Origin: Halobacillus sp. A5
GTDB lineage: Bacteria; Bacillota; Bacilli; Bacillales; Halobacillaceae
Reading direction: 5' to 3'
Assembly: GCF_024189315.1 (NCBI RefSeq)
Contig: NZ_JAIZEO010000008.1
Span: forward strand, 1 to 64,000
DNA: 64,000 nucleotides
In this document: piece by piece, positions 53,838-62,503 of the stretch
Position numbering within the stretch: position 1 is the stretch's first letter
Layout: every line of letters starts with the position of its first letter
Made by a program: the position numbers and the translations under genes
The notes under the pieces: generated by a model
What the model saw: only the letters and a program-made list of their open reading frames with translations
Told to the model about the DNA's origin: nothing
Databases searched by the model: none

Positions 53838-55091
53838 TTACTTATAAAGCAGGTACTGTTCACGTACTTCCTTAAATTCGTTTAATTCATCTTCCCATTC
53901 AGCTTGAATCTCTTCAACAGATTCTCCATTTTCAATGGCTTCCTGAACCCATCCATTTCCAATTAAGTTATTGAAAAAGCCATCTGTGCGGAATTCGAAA
54001 TCTTCCGGATACATGTCGTGAATTGTCTTAACTAGATGTAGTCCTGTCTCTACAGGCTGATAAGACTCTTCGTGCTCCACGTGGATCTCCACTCCGTTAC
54101 TTAATACGCTCTGATGTTTGGAGAAGGTCGGTGTAAAGGAGGCAGCACGGAAGGTTACGCCTGGTAAGTTCAAGTCATTCATCTCTTCCGCAAGCTCAGT
54201 ACTATTGATAAATGGAGCACCGATCAATTCGAATGGCTGCGATGTGCCGCGGCCTTCAGATACATTTGTGCCTTCAATAAGAGCTGCTCCTGGATAGACA
54301 AGAGCGGTGTCTGTCGTCGGCATGTTTGGAGAAGGCGCGACGAATTCAAGCGGTGTGTCATCATAGTACATGTTGCGCTTCCATTTATTCATCTCTACGA
54401 CCGTTAAGTCAGCACCGATTTCAAATTCTTCATTGAAAAGCTTAGAAAGCTCACCGACTGTCATCCCGTGTCGGAGCGGAATTTCATAATTTCCGACGAA
54501 CGACTTGTACTCTTCTTCTAACACGGGTCCTTCAACTTTATCGCCGCTTAACGGATTTGGACGATCCAGTACAACAAATGGAATGTCATTTTCCTGCGCG
54601 GCTTCCATTGCGTAGGCCATGGTGTAGATGTAAGTGTAGAAGCGGGTTCCTACGTCTTGAATATCAAAAAGGAGGACCTCCACGTCTTCTAGCATGTCTG
54701 GAGTCGGCTTACGTGTTTCTCCATACAAACTGTAAACGGGTAATCCAGTTTGTTCGTCGGTATAGTATTCTACATATTCACCAGCCTGCGCACTACCACG
54801 CACCCCGTGCTCTGGTCCATAAAGAGCAGTAAGGTTAACGTCTGGATCTTCATGTAAAATATCAACGATGCTGTTTAAGTCTTTATCCACTCCTGTAGGG
54901 TTCGTAATGAGACCTACATTCTTCCCTTCAATCAGATCTTTTTCATCTTCCAGTAAGGCTTCAACCCCCAGCTGGAAGTTCTTATTTTTGCCTTTCTGCT
55001 TACCATTGTTTTCTCCTTTTTCTGCAAAAACGACCGTGAATGTGGACAGGATGAGTACTAACACGAGCATACCGATTAAGGGTTTCTTCAC
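53838..55091 (-). CDS. namZ: NamZ, exo-beta-N-acetylmuramidase (DUF1343)
   Basis: The 417-residue protein is a DUF1343 enzyme of the type shown in B. subtilis (YbbC) to release MurNAc from the ends of peptidoglycan glycan chains. It has a signal peptide (hydrophobic KPLIGMLVLVLILSTFTVVFA, then charged mature start). Family segments are GLITNPTGVDKDL, ALYGPEHGVRGSAQAGE, DVGTRFYTYIYTM and EGRGTSQPFELIGAPF. It starts at GTG 55091 with AAGGAGTGAAG upstream. It is the last gene of the cluster; a hairpin lies between it and nagZ. Confidence 0.93.
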   Translation of the reverse strand: MKKPLIGMLVLVLILSTFTVVFAEKGENNGKQKGKNKNFQLGVEALLEDEKDLIEGKNVGLITNPTGVDKDLNSIVDILHEDPDVNLTALYGPEHGVRGSAQAGEYVEYYTDEQTGLPVYSLYGETRKPTPDMLEDVEVLLFDIQDVGTRFYTYIYTMAYAMEAAQENDIPFVVLDRPNPLSGDKVEGPVLEEEYKSFVGNYEIPLRHGMTVGELSKLFNEEFEIGADLTVVEMNKWKRNMYYDDTPLEFVAPSPNMPTTDTALVYPGAALIEGTNVSEGRGTSQPFELIGAPFINSTELAEEMNDLNLPGVTFRAASFTPTFSKHQSVLSNGVEIHVEHEESYQPVETGLHLVKTIHDMYPEDFEFRTDGFFNNLIGNGWVQEAIENGESVEEIQAEWEDELNEFKEVREQYLLYK

Positions 55092-55119
55092 GTGATCTTC
55101 ACTCCTTTTTTAAATTAGG

Positions 55120-55143
55120 AAAGGGAGGAGAAGACCTCCCTTT
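55120..55143. other. hairpin between nagZ and namZ
   Basis: AAAGGGAGG (55120-55128) pairs with CCTCCCTTT (55135-55143). The T run favours plus-strand termination, where no gene ends, so for the minus-strand operon it is more likely an mRNA-processing or partial attenuation element. Confidence 0.5.
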
Positions 55144-55146
55144 TTA

Positions 55147-57246
55147 TTAATAATTCAAACCATGTCCGAACTCATAAAGTGGTTCCCCATTCTGGCCTGG
55201 AATAGTGACAGGCAGTGTGCCGGAAGGGCTGTTTTCTCCAAAGATAGTGGCGGCGGTGGAATCGAAGCTTGACTGATTAAAGCCGTACTGAGCAATGTAG
55301 GCGTCCGCTTCCGGATAAGCCATCACATCATAAGGGTTACGAATCCCTACACCAGTAACAGGAACGTCTAATTCTTCAATCAGCTGATTAACGAGCTGCA
55401 TTTGGGCGCTGTCTTCATCGCGTCCTGCTACGTTAAACGTGTACGACCCTGCAATAATGTGATCAGCTTCATCGATTTGTTCCAGCTGTTCATCGCTCAG
55501 AGGTCCAGAGGCTTGAATTAACTCCGTATTCTCGTGGCGGCTCTGGACAGCATCATATAAATCGTTGATATACGTGTTACCTACGACAGCAATTTCTTCA
55601 TTGCTGTCAGCCTCTAAAGGTAGAACATCATCATTTTTGACGAGCGTAATCGATTGGTCTGATGCTTGCTTTTCGACCTCTTTATGTTCTTCTGATCCAA
55701 CAGTTTCTTCGGCATTAGAAATAATATCTTCTAAATCTGGAGCGGACTCGGCTTTAAGAATGCCGCGTTTTAACTTAAGAGTTAAAATCCGTTCAACAGA
55801 TTCCTCAACGCGCTCTTCACTTATTTCACCATTTTCTACAACCTCTAATAATCCATCAGCTACTTCTTCAAGCCCGACCGGCATAAGAACGATGTCGGTG
55901 CCTGCATTAACCGCACGTATGACAGCATCCACGGAGCCGAAGTGGTCGGTGATAGCTCCCATATTAAGGGCGTCCGTAATAATTAAACCGTCATACCCCA
56001 TTTCTTCCCGCATTAAGCCTGTGAGAACTTTAGGAGACAGTGTTGCCGGCAGAGTGACTTCTGTGCCGTCTTGTTTGGAAGTGACCGTGGTGTCATCAAT
56101 CTTAGGGAAGGTCACGTGTGCGGTCATGATCGCATCAATGTCAGCTTCCATGGCCTGCTGGAATGGGTAGAGCTCTACATCCATCAACCGGTCAATGTCA
56201 TGAGGAACTTCAGGCAGTCCAAGATGTGAATCTACGGCAGTATCTCCATGACCCGGGAAGTGCTTCGCAGTTGCAGCCACCCCTGTACTTTGAAGCCCTT
56301 TCGTGTAAGCGATTCCTAAATCAGCCACTAGCTCAGGATCCTCACCAAATGAACGAGTACCGATGACCGGGTTATCCGGGTTGTTGTTCACGTCCATTAC
56401 TGGAGCAAGGTTCATGTTAATACCGAGCGACTCCAGCTCAGCGCCAATCGAGGCTCCGACGTTTTCTCCAAGATCTGTAGAACGAGTGGCGCCAAGAGCC
56501 ATGTTTCCAGGCATATCAGTTCCTGACTGGAGGCGGGTGACAATGCCGCCTTCCTGGTCTATGGTCATAAGCAGACCGTATTTTTCTGAAGCTTCCTGGT
56601 AATCAGCGACTAATTCAGCCGTTTGATCTGTCGTGACGACGTTTTCTCTAAACAAAATTACACCGCCAAGATGGTAATCCTTCACGGTCTGCTCAATTTC
56701 GGGAAGCATTTCTGTTACATTATCGCCGTCCCAGTTTCTAAAGTCAGGCATTAACATCTGTCCGATTTTTTCTTCGATCGTCATTCCTTCAATGGCTTGA
56801 TTCACTAATTCGTAACGTTCTCCGTCTTCTTTGACGATCTGTCCTTCAAAATCAGGCTTGCCTTTATTTCCTTTAGCTGGTTTATGGTCAATGGCAATAC
56901 GGTCTTCATTAGTGCCGTCCGATACAGTAATGAATGTGCGGCCGTTTTGGCCAGAAAGAGTTACTCTTCCCTCTTCATCCACTGCGGCAACATTTTTGTT
57001 TGAAGATGACCAGCTTAAGTTTGAGTCATCAGCTTCTGTAAAATGTCCGTCGTCATGAACATTTAAAGCGGTAAGGTCCAGTTCATCCTCTATAATTTCA
57101 GGCTCTGTTTCTGGAACATTTTCTAATAATATTAAATCGTCTTGTCCGTCGTGAGCATCAGCCGATGCTGTTTGAGGTGTTAGAGGACTAATGACAAGGG
57201 CAGCGATAATCATATATATGGAACGTCGATGTCGTAATCGCTTCAT
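55147..57246 (-). CDS. nagZ: NagZ, secreted beta-N-acetylglucosaminidase (GH3) with N-terminal Ig-like domain
   Basis: NagZ removes GlcNAc from muropeptides in cell-wall recycling. The 699-residue protein has a signal peptide ending near TASADA, then residues about 40-115 resembling a Big_2 Ig-like repeat (WSSSNKNVAAVDEEGRVTL). The GH3 domain follows, with MTIDQEGG, AKHFPGHGDTAVDSHLGLP (the His/Asp pair used as acid-base in Gram-positive NagZ) and GLIITDALNMGAI with the nucleophile Asp. A C-terminal domain completes it. It is longer than B. subtilis NagZ (about 640 residues). It lies 24 bp after amiE. Confidence 0.94.
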   Translation of the reverse strand: MKRLRHRRSIYMIIAALVISPLTPQTASADAHDGQDDLILLENVPETEPEIIEDELDLTALNVHDDGHFTEADDSNLSWSSSNKNVAAVDEEGRVTLSGQNGRTFITVSDGTNEDRIAIDHKPAKGNKGKPDFEGQIVKEDGERYELVNQAIEGMTIEEKIGQMLMPDFRNWDGDNVTEMLPEIEQTVKDYHLGGVILFRENVVTTDQTAELVADYQEASEKYGLLMTIDQEGGIVTRLQSGTDMPGNMALGATRSTDLGENVGASIGAELESLGINMNLAPVMDVNNNPDNPVIGTRSFGEDPELVADLGIAYTKGLQSTGVAATAKHFPGHGDTAVDSHLGLPEVPHDIDRLMDVELYPFQQAMEADIDAIMTAHVTFPKIDDTTVTSKQDGTEVTLPATLSPKVLTGLMREEMGYDGLIITDALNMGAITDHFGSVDAVIRAVNAGTDIVLMPVGLEEVADGLLEVVENGEISEERVEESVERILTLKLKRGILKAESAPDLEDIISNAEETVGSEEHKEVEKQASDQSITLVKNDDVLPLEADSNEEIAVVGNTYINDLYDAVQSRHENTELIQASGPLSDEQLEQIDEADHIIAGSYTFNVAGRDEDSAQMQLVNQLIEELDVPVTGVGIRNPYDVMAYPEADAYIAQYGFNQSSFDSTAATIFGENSPSGTLPVTIPGQNGEPLYEFGHGLNY

Positions 57247-57270
57247 TAGGCTTTTCCACTCCCACGTTAT

Positions 57271-58968
57271 TTAATAAGATCTCTTTTCCCAATCATCCGA
57301 AACAAAATTAAGAGAACCTGGTTGGTTTATATTCAAGTTTGTGACATACCAGCCTCTGCCATTCGTACCACCGTCAGTTTCGTAACGGAAGCGGACGTAT
57401 TTCGTGCCCGCCGGCAGATCAACTGATTGTTCTTCCCATGCTTTACTGCTGCCCGTATAAGGTTCAGGTAGGGCAGACCAGTTTTCTCCATCTTCAGAGA
57501 CTTCTACGTAGCCAAAGTCATAATCCTGTTCAATCTTGTACCATGTATCGAAGGTAAGCATTGCTTCTTCATTTGGATCCACTTCAGCTGTTAAGGTTCG
57601 ATTTAAGTTATCGCCATAGCCCGAGAACCAGGCTCTTTCCTTCCCAGGTATGTCGACCGGAATAGCGTCTGCTGCCTGTCTTGCAAAAAGCTGGCGGGTA
57701 GTATTCGTTGAGACGGTGTCTCTCGTTGGGTGCACCCGGTTGGTTAACAGAATCGCCATCGTCTGGTTTTCTGGGTTTAATACCATGGACGTCCCTGTGA
57801 AACCAGTGTGCCCTAGAGTAGAAGCGCCTGTTAAAGCATCCATGTACCACCCCTGTGAAAGCTCCCAGCCAAGTCCGTGTTCATTGCCGGGGAATTCAGG
57901 AATGCGGTTTTCGGTTAAACGTTCAATCGTTTCAGGCTGAAGGATTTGCTTTCCGCCATATCGTCCATCATTTAAGTACATATGGCCAAGTTTCGCCAAG
58001 TCTTCCGCTGTTGAGAAAACACCGGCATGACCCCCCACCCCGTCTAGGGACCATGCATTTTCATCATGGACTTCTCCCCATACCATGCCGCGGTCTATTG
58101 AAGGCTGGTATTCAGTAGCTGCGATACGGTCTTTAAGCTCTTGAGGTGGATTGTACATCGTATCTTTCATGGCTAGAGGGTCGGTTATGTTATCTTTTAC
58201 AAATTCGTCTAAACGTTGTCCGGAGATGCGTTCAATGATTGAGGCAAGAGTAATCATATTTAAGTCACTGTAGGTGTATGTAGATCCTGGTGGGTTATCG
58301 AGCGGATGCTCGTACACATATTGCAGACGGTCTTCTCTTGTTTCTCCCTGCGAATAAAGAGGGACCCAGGCGACAAATCCTGAGGTGTGTGTCATTAATT
58401 GCTCAATCGTCACATTTTCTTTGCCGTTTTGAGCAAATTCGGGTATATGTTCAGCTACAGGGTCATCGAGGTCGAAGTGTCCTTCTTCATAAAGTTTCAT
58501 AGCGGCTGTGGCCGTGAAGATTTTGCTGATGGAGGCTGCGTCAAATATCGTATCTTTCTCCATGCTTATGGGTTCATCCACTTGTGTTCCTTCATCATCT
58601 TCATACAGCAGTGAATGGCCGTAGGCTTCATTTTGGGCTATATGGCCTTTGCGGGCAACAAGAGTAACGGCGCCGGGCATAGCTCCTTCAGCAATTTTTG
58701 CTTCCAACACAGAATCAATCTCCTGTAATGGTTCCGCCATCAATCCGGAGCCTTTTACGGATCCAGGGTGGAGCACGGGAGAAGACGGGCCTGGATCACT
58801 CCACGAAAAGTTTGGGTGAGGTTTTTCTTTGGATTTTTTGTGATTTCTCTCTTCCATAGTCGGTTTATTCAGCTCGTTGGCTTCGACACTCCTTTCTTCT
58901 TGAATAGGATAAAACAGGGATGCAAGTATTGCAGCAGATAAAATGATAGGTGAAGCTTTCTTTTTCAT
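57271..58968 (-). CDS. amiE: AmiE-like serine hydrolase (beta-lactamase family) with extra C-terminal domain
   Basis: The protein belongs to the class C beta-lactamase/PBP4* fold; B. subtilis AmiE at this operon position cleaves the peptide from MurNAc. The active-site motifs are SISK (SxxK), YSD (YxN-like) and HTG (KTG-like, LGHTGFTG). A signal peptide is present. Residues from about 450 to 565 form an added beta-rich domain (GYVEVSEDGENWSAL, YVRFRYETDGG) like those of secreted peptidases. ATG 58968 follows AAGGAGGAATTT on the minus strand and gives 565 residues; the frame from 59040 has no such site. No SigA promoter is clear upstream. Confidence 0.88.
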   Translation of the reverse strand: MKKKASPIILSAAILASLFYPIQEERSVEANELNKPTMEERNHKKSKEKPHPNFSWSDPGPSSPVLHPGSVKGSGLMAEPLQEIDSVLEAKIAEGAMPGAVTLVARKGHIAQNEAYGHSLLYEDDEGTQVDEPISMEKDTIFDAASISKIFTATAAMKLYEEGHFDLDDPVAEHIPEFAQNGKENVTIEQLMTHTSGFVAWVPLYSQGETREDRLQYVYEHPLDNPPGSTYTYSDLNMITLASIIERISGQRLDEFVKDNITDPLAMKDTMYNPPQELKDRIAATEYQPSIDRGMVWGEVHDENAWSLDGVGGHAGVFSTAEDLAKLGHMYLNDGRYGGKQILQPETIERLTENRIPEFPGNEHGLGWELSQGWYMDALTGASTLGHTGFTGTSMVLNPENQTMAILLTNRVHPTRDTVSTNTTRQLFARQAADAIPVDIPGKERAWFSGYGDNLNRTLTAEVDPNEEAMLTFDTWYKIEQDYDFGYVEVSEDGENWSALPEPYTGSSKAWEEQSVDLPAGTKYVRFRYETDGGTNGRGWYVTNLNINQPGSLNFVSDDWEKRSY

Positions 58969-59121
58969 AAATTCCTCCTTCCAGATGTCGACAATAAGGG
59001 ATAGAACCATTTTCCTTATAATTCTTATGTTAATGAACAATAATATAGATGTCTATACCACTTAAGTCGCAAAATTTTTAGAAAATTGCAAAAATCGACA
59101 ATATCCATATAGGCCCTTTGG

Positions 59122-59127
59122 TATAGT
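59122..59127 (+). promoter_or_regulatory. candidate extended -10 upstream of cwlD
   Basis: TGGTATAGT (59119-59127) is an extended -10. In B. subtilis cwlD is read by SigE and SigG; no good match to either was found here, so the true promoter is uncertain. Confidence 0.3.
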
Positions 59128-59200
59128 CATGTTTACTGCATTCATAATTTCATCTCTTGTCCCATATAGTGAGCTACAAGGGGAAGGGAGAGTATGGAAC

Positions 59201-59920
59201 ATGATGATTCGGCGGTTAAAAACAATTACATGGTTTACAGCCATCTTAATTTGCGTGGGTTTAATTTATATTCCTGTCCAGGAAGTAAAAGACACGATGC
59301 AATCCTGGTCGTCTCCATTGTTTGGGAAAGTTGTTGTCATTGACCCGGGTCACGGGGGACCAGACGCAGGGGCCAGTGGAGCTAATGGTACAGAAGAAAA
59401 GGGGATTACCTTGAATCTCTCCAATTACTTAAAAGACTATTTGCAGGAAGCTGGTGCTATTGTTTATTTAACACGGGAAGATGACCGGGATTTATCGGAC
59501 AATCCTATATCTACAAAATATGGAAGCTTATCTGCTCGTAAAGCTGAAGATATTCGTAATCGAATCGACATCATTAACGGGGCAAAGGCTGATCTGTTTG
59601 TGAGCATGCATTTAAATGCAAGTACCTCTTCAGGGTGGCGCGGGGCTCAGACTTTTTTTAACCCGAATAAGGAAGATAGTAAGCGGTTAGCTGAAGCTGT
59701 CCAGGAAGAAATCAAAGATAATTTGGAGAATACTAATCGAGAACCGGCAGGGCTGAGGAATATATATATTCTAAAACATGCGGATTCCCCCGGGGTGTTG
59801 GTTGAAGCAGGATTTCTCACCAACCCTCAGGAAAGAGAACTTCTTGAAAGTGAAGATTATCAAAGAAAGGTAGCGGCTTCGATCTACCGGGGCATCTTAA
59901 AATACACGACAGAGGAATAA
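59201..59920 (+). CDS. cwlD: CwlD, spore-cortex N-acetylmuramoyl-L-alanine amidase
   Basis: CwlD strips peptides from cortex peptidoglycan so that muramic-delta-lactam can form, a mark for germination enzymes. It is an Amidase_3 zinc enzyme: IDPGHGGPDAGA holds the first His, KGITLNL the Glu, MHLNAS the second His, and VEAGFLTNPQE the catalytic Glu. One N-terminal membrane segment (about residues 9-28). ATG 59201 (239 residues) follows GGGAAGGGAG; the longer frame from 59129 lacks a site. Confidence 0.94.
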   Translation: MMIRRLKTITWFTAILICVGLIYIPVQEVKDTMQSWSSPLFGKVVVIDPGHGGPDAGASGANGTEEKGITLNLSNYLKDYLQEAGAIVYLTREDDRDLSDNPISTKYGSLSARKAEDIRNRIDIINGAKADLFVSMHLNASTSSGWRGAQTFFNPNKEDSKRLAEAVQEEIKDNLENTNREPAGLRNIYILKHADSPGVLVEAGFLTNPQERELLESEDYQRKVAASIYRGILKYTTEE

Positions 59921-59965
59921 ATTCCAAGAATTGTGCAAATTACTTAGAAAGCGTTTCATGTATGT

Positions 59966-59971
59966 TATACT
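59966..59971 (+). promoter_or_regulatory. extended -10 promoter of salA
   Basis: TGTTATACT (59963-59971) is an extended -10 placed about 37 bp before the salA start. The best -35, TTAGAA (59944-59949), is 16 bp upstream and weak. Confidence 0.5.
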
Positions 59972-60007
59972 TGCACTGTTGAAACATTTCTAAGGAAGGT
60001 GACCCAT

Positions 60008-61066
60008 GTGCTTACTCAAGAAAAAGTACTAGAGATTCTTCACCCTGTCGAAGATCCGTTTTTACATAAAACGTTAGAAGAAACCGGCGGAGTTGAAGAA
60101 ATTAAGATAAAAGAAGAAAAGAATCACGTCAGTGTAAAGATTTTAATTGCAAAAACAAATACAGCTGAACAGATGGAGCTGCAGCAGAAAATCGTTAATG
60201 CTCTTAAAAGCGGGGGAGCGGCTACAGTAGGTCTTAGGTTTGATAAACTTCCCGACGAAGTTATCGAAAAGCATCAGCCTGCCGCTGAGCAGGAGCAGGA
60301 AGCTACTCTGCTTGGGGGAAATACCGGCACTAAGTTTATTTCCATTGCCAGCGGAAAAGGCGGAGTAGGAAAATCCACAGTAACTGTAAACTTAGCGGTT
60401 GCCTTAACCCGCTTAGGTAAAAAGGTCGGTATCATTGATGCGGACATTTACGGGTTTAGTGTGCCGGATATGATGGGGGTTGAAGAACGCCCGGTTGTGC
60501 GCGGTGAAAAAATTATTCCAGTTGAACGGTTTGGGGTTAAACTTGTATCTATGGGCTTCTTCGTGGAAGATAACTCACCGATTGTTTGGCGCGGCCCCAT
60601 GTTAGGTAAAATGCTGACAAGTTTCTTCAAAGAGGTAGAGTGGGGAGAGTTAGACTATCTCTTACTTGATTTGCCTCCAGGTACGGGAGATATTGCGATG
60701 GATGTCCATTCTCTTCTTCCTTCTTCCAAAGAGATTATTGTGACAACACCGCACCCGACAGCGGCGTTTGTAGCGGCTCGTGCAGGACAGATGGCGATTA
60801 AGATGGAACATGATATTCTTGGTGTTGTTGAGAATATGGCTTACTTCCAAAGTAAAGAAACGGGCAATAAAGAATTTGTTTTCGGACGCGGTGGCGGAGT
60901 AAAGCTTGCTGACGAACTGAAAACAGATGTGTTAGGACACATTCCTCTTGAACAGCCATATGAGGATGAAGATGTTTTTGCGCCGTCCGTGTATCAGGAA
61001 GACCACCCCACAGGTGTTGTTTATCGAAACATGGCAGCTAAAATTGTTGATAAGCTTTCCAACTAA
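60008..61066 (+). CDS. salA: SalA/Mrp-family P-loop ATPase
   Basis: The 352-residue protein has an N-terminal domain of the kind joined to Mrp ATPases (about 1-85) and a ParA-like ATPase domain with the deviant Walker A SGKGGVGKST, DADIYGFSVPDMMG and LLLDLPPGTGD. B. subtilis SalA represses scoC. Mrp proteins often carry [4Fe-4S] clusters on a CxxC; this protein has no cysteine at all, which argues against that role. GTG 60008 is chosen because AAGGAAGG overlaps the earlier GTG 59999. It ends in a bidirectional terminator shared with gerD. Confidence 0.93.
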   Translation: MLTQEKVLEILHPVEDPFLHKTLEETGGVEEIKIKEEKNHVSVKILIAKTNTAEQMELQQKIVNALKSGGAATVGLRFDKLPDEVIEKHQPAAEQEQEATLLGGNTGTKFISIASGKGGVGKSTVTVNLAVALTRLGKKVGIIDADIYGFSVPDMMGVEERPVVRGEKIIPVERFGVKLVSMGFFVEDNSPIVWRGPMLGKMLTSFFKEVEWGELDYLLLDLPPGTGDIAMDVHSLLPSSKEIIVTTPHPTAAFVAARAGQMAIKMEHDILGVVENMAYFQSKETGNKEFVFGRGGGVKLADELKTDVLGHIPLEQPYEDEDVFAPSVYQEDHPTGVVYRNMAAKIVDKLSN

Positions 61067-61073
61067 AAAAATA

Positions 61074-61106
61074 AAAACACGCAGTCATGGATGGCTGCGT
61101 GTTTTC
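61074..61106. terminator. bidirectional terminator between salA and gerD
   Basis: AAAACACGCAG (61074-61084) pairs with CTGCGTGTTTT (61095-61105). A-rich flank on the left and TTTTC on the right allow termination of both convergent genes. Confidence 0.93.
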
Positions 61107-61107
61107 T

Positions 61108-61737
61108 TTATGAAGAACCTTTATCTTCCTGACTGCCTTCATCAGATTGTTCTTGTTCTCCTTCTTCTCCTCCCTCACTTCCACCGCCGCCGCTTTGCAT
61201 TTCTTCAGCGGCCTTTAAGAGAGTTTCACTCATTTTTGCCTGAAACACAGGACTGTTTAACGTCTCTTCGATCGTCTTCTCTAAATGACCGCGAAACTGC
61301 TGACCCTGCATAACTTCAAGCATTTTTTCCATCATTTCTGGATTTTGATATAACTCGATTAATGAGGCCTGATATTCAGAATCCTTCATGAGGCCTTTCA
61401 TTAGATCTTCCTGTTCTTCCTGGACAACCTTGCTGAATTCCTGCACGAAAGTTGGGTCAGAAAATAAGTTGCTCCAGAAGTCTTTGCCTTCTTCAGAAAG
61501 AAGGGTTTCTTTTACTGCGCTGGATACGTCTTCTGACTCCAGGGCAAGCTCCTGCTTCATTTTTTCATCGGAGAGTACCTCCATAAGAGCCTGCTGACCA
61601 TCATCTGTTTTTAATATATCGACCATCATTTTTTTAGTTGTATCATAATCCCCCTGCTCGCTGGCACCTGAGCTGCCATTACATGCCGCCAGGAAAACAA
61701 CGAGTAATATGGGACAAATGGTTCGTAAAATGGGCAT
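61108..61737 (-). CDS. gerD: GerD, spore germination lipoprotein
   Basis: GerD is a lipoprotein of the spore inner membrane needed for clustering of nutrient germinant receptors. The start MPILRTICPILLVVFLAAC shows a signal peptide with lipobox LAAC; the mature protein is helical and ends in a Gly/Glu/Ser-rich tail. ATG 61737 follows AGGGGA and gives 209 residues; the longer frame from 61830 runs through the promoter. A SigG promoter lies directly upstream. Convergent with salA. Confidence 0.93.
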   Translation of the reverse strand: MPILRTICPILLVVFLAACNGSSGASEQGDYDTTKKMMVDILKTDDGQQALMEVLSDEKMKQELALESEDVSSAVKETLLSEEGKDFWSNLFSDPTFVQEFSKVVQEEQEDLMKGLMKDSEYQASLIELYQNPEMMEKMLEVMQGQQFRGHLEKTIEETLNSPVFQAKMSETLLKAAEEMQSGGGGSEGGEEGEQEQSDEGSQEDKGSS

Positions 61738-61773
61738 GAGAAATGTCCCCTTTCCTTTGTTTTCCCATACCAT

Positions 61774-61802
61774 TAATATGTACCCGGAAGAAAAAAATAT
61801 GC
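61774..61802 (-). promoter_or_regulatory. SigG promoter of gerD
   Basis: On the minus strand GCATA (61798-61802), exactly 17 bp, and CATATTA (61774-61780) match the forespore SigG consensus (GMATR and CATNHTA). The start site would fall about 30 bases before gerD. This agrees with SigG control of gerD in B. subtilis. Confidence 0.78.
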
Positions 61803-61873
61803 GAGCTGGAGGAAAAACAGCAGGCTTCATGATAAAATACGAGAGGGAACTTAAAGCAGTAGGGGGAAAAAAC

Positions 61874-62473
61874 GTGAACAGTCGAAAATGGGTGCGGTTA
61901 TTCTTAACGACGCTGCTGATTGGCGGCGTTTTAACATTGCTCTCTAGTTTTATTATTAAAAGTAATTCGTATGCTGAAGTGTTTCAACCATTTCAAATGT
62001 TTGAACTGCTCGGTTTGTTGTTGTTTTTCTCTGGGTTAGGTTTTATTTTCAGTATCATAAGTCAAATGGGTTTTTTTGCATACTTAACCGTTCATCAATT
62101 TGGGAAAGGTATATTTAAAGGAAGCTGGACGTCGATACAGTTATTTTTAGTGGCTTTCACGATTTTTGATTTAATTTACTTTCGTTATCAGGCAGCAGAG
62201 GACGCCTCAATATGGCCCTATGTGTTTACAGCTTTGGCTTTGCTGATGATTTCTTTAGGTACAGCTTATGTAAAAGCGAAAGAAACAAATCGCCAGGCGT
62301 TTGTACCGGCCCTGTTTTTTATGGTGGTAGTGACGTCCATTGAATGGGTACCCGTCTTACGTGCGGGGTCAGTTGATTATGTGTGGCTGATGTTTATTCC
62401 TTTAGTCGTTTGCAATGTCTATCAGCTATTATTGCTGCATCGCTTAACCGCCTCAGAAGAAACGGGGAAATAA
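61874..62473 (+). CDS. kbaA: KbaA, activator of the KinB sporulation signalling pathway
   Basis: KbaA is an integral membrane protein required for KinB to start the phosphorelay. The 199-residue protein has about six membrane segments and the family motif GLGFIFSIISQMGFFAYLTV. GTG 61874 (NSRKWVRLFLTTLL) follows AGGGGGA; the frame from 61709 overlaps gerD's promoter and is rejected. Convergent with pdaB across a shared terminator. Confidence 0.92.
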   Translation: MNSRKWVRLFLTTLLIGGVLTLLSSFIIKSNSYAEVFQPFQMFELLGLLLFFSGLGFIFSIISQMGFFAYLTVHQFGKGIFKGSWTSIQLFLVAFTIFDLIYFRYQAAEDASIWPYVFTALALLMISLGTAYVKAKETNRQAFVPALFFMVVVTSIEWVPVLRAGSVDYVWLMFIPLVVCNVYQLLLLHRLTASEETGK

Positions 62474-62503
62474 AAGAGCTGCAGCATAAGCAGCTCTTTT
62501 ATT
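62472..62503. terminator. bidirectional terminator between kbaA and pdaB
   Basis: AAAAGAGCTGC (62472-62482) pairs perfectly with GCAGCTCTTTT (62490-62500). It overlaps the kbaA stop and abuts the pdaB stop, serving both convergent genes. Confidence 0.93.

Noticed and set aside
59129-59200. Longer start for cwlD at 59129
   Set aside because: No ribosome binding site; GGGAAGGGAG serves ATG 59201.
59944-59957. Sequence resembling a CcpA (cre) site, AGAAAGCGTTTCA
   Set aside because: The dyad is one base short of the cre consensus and the outer bases do not match; it overlaps the weak -35 of salA.
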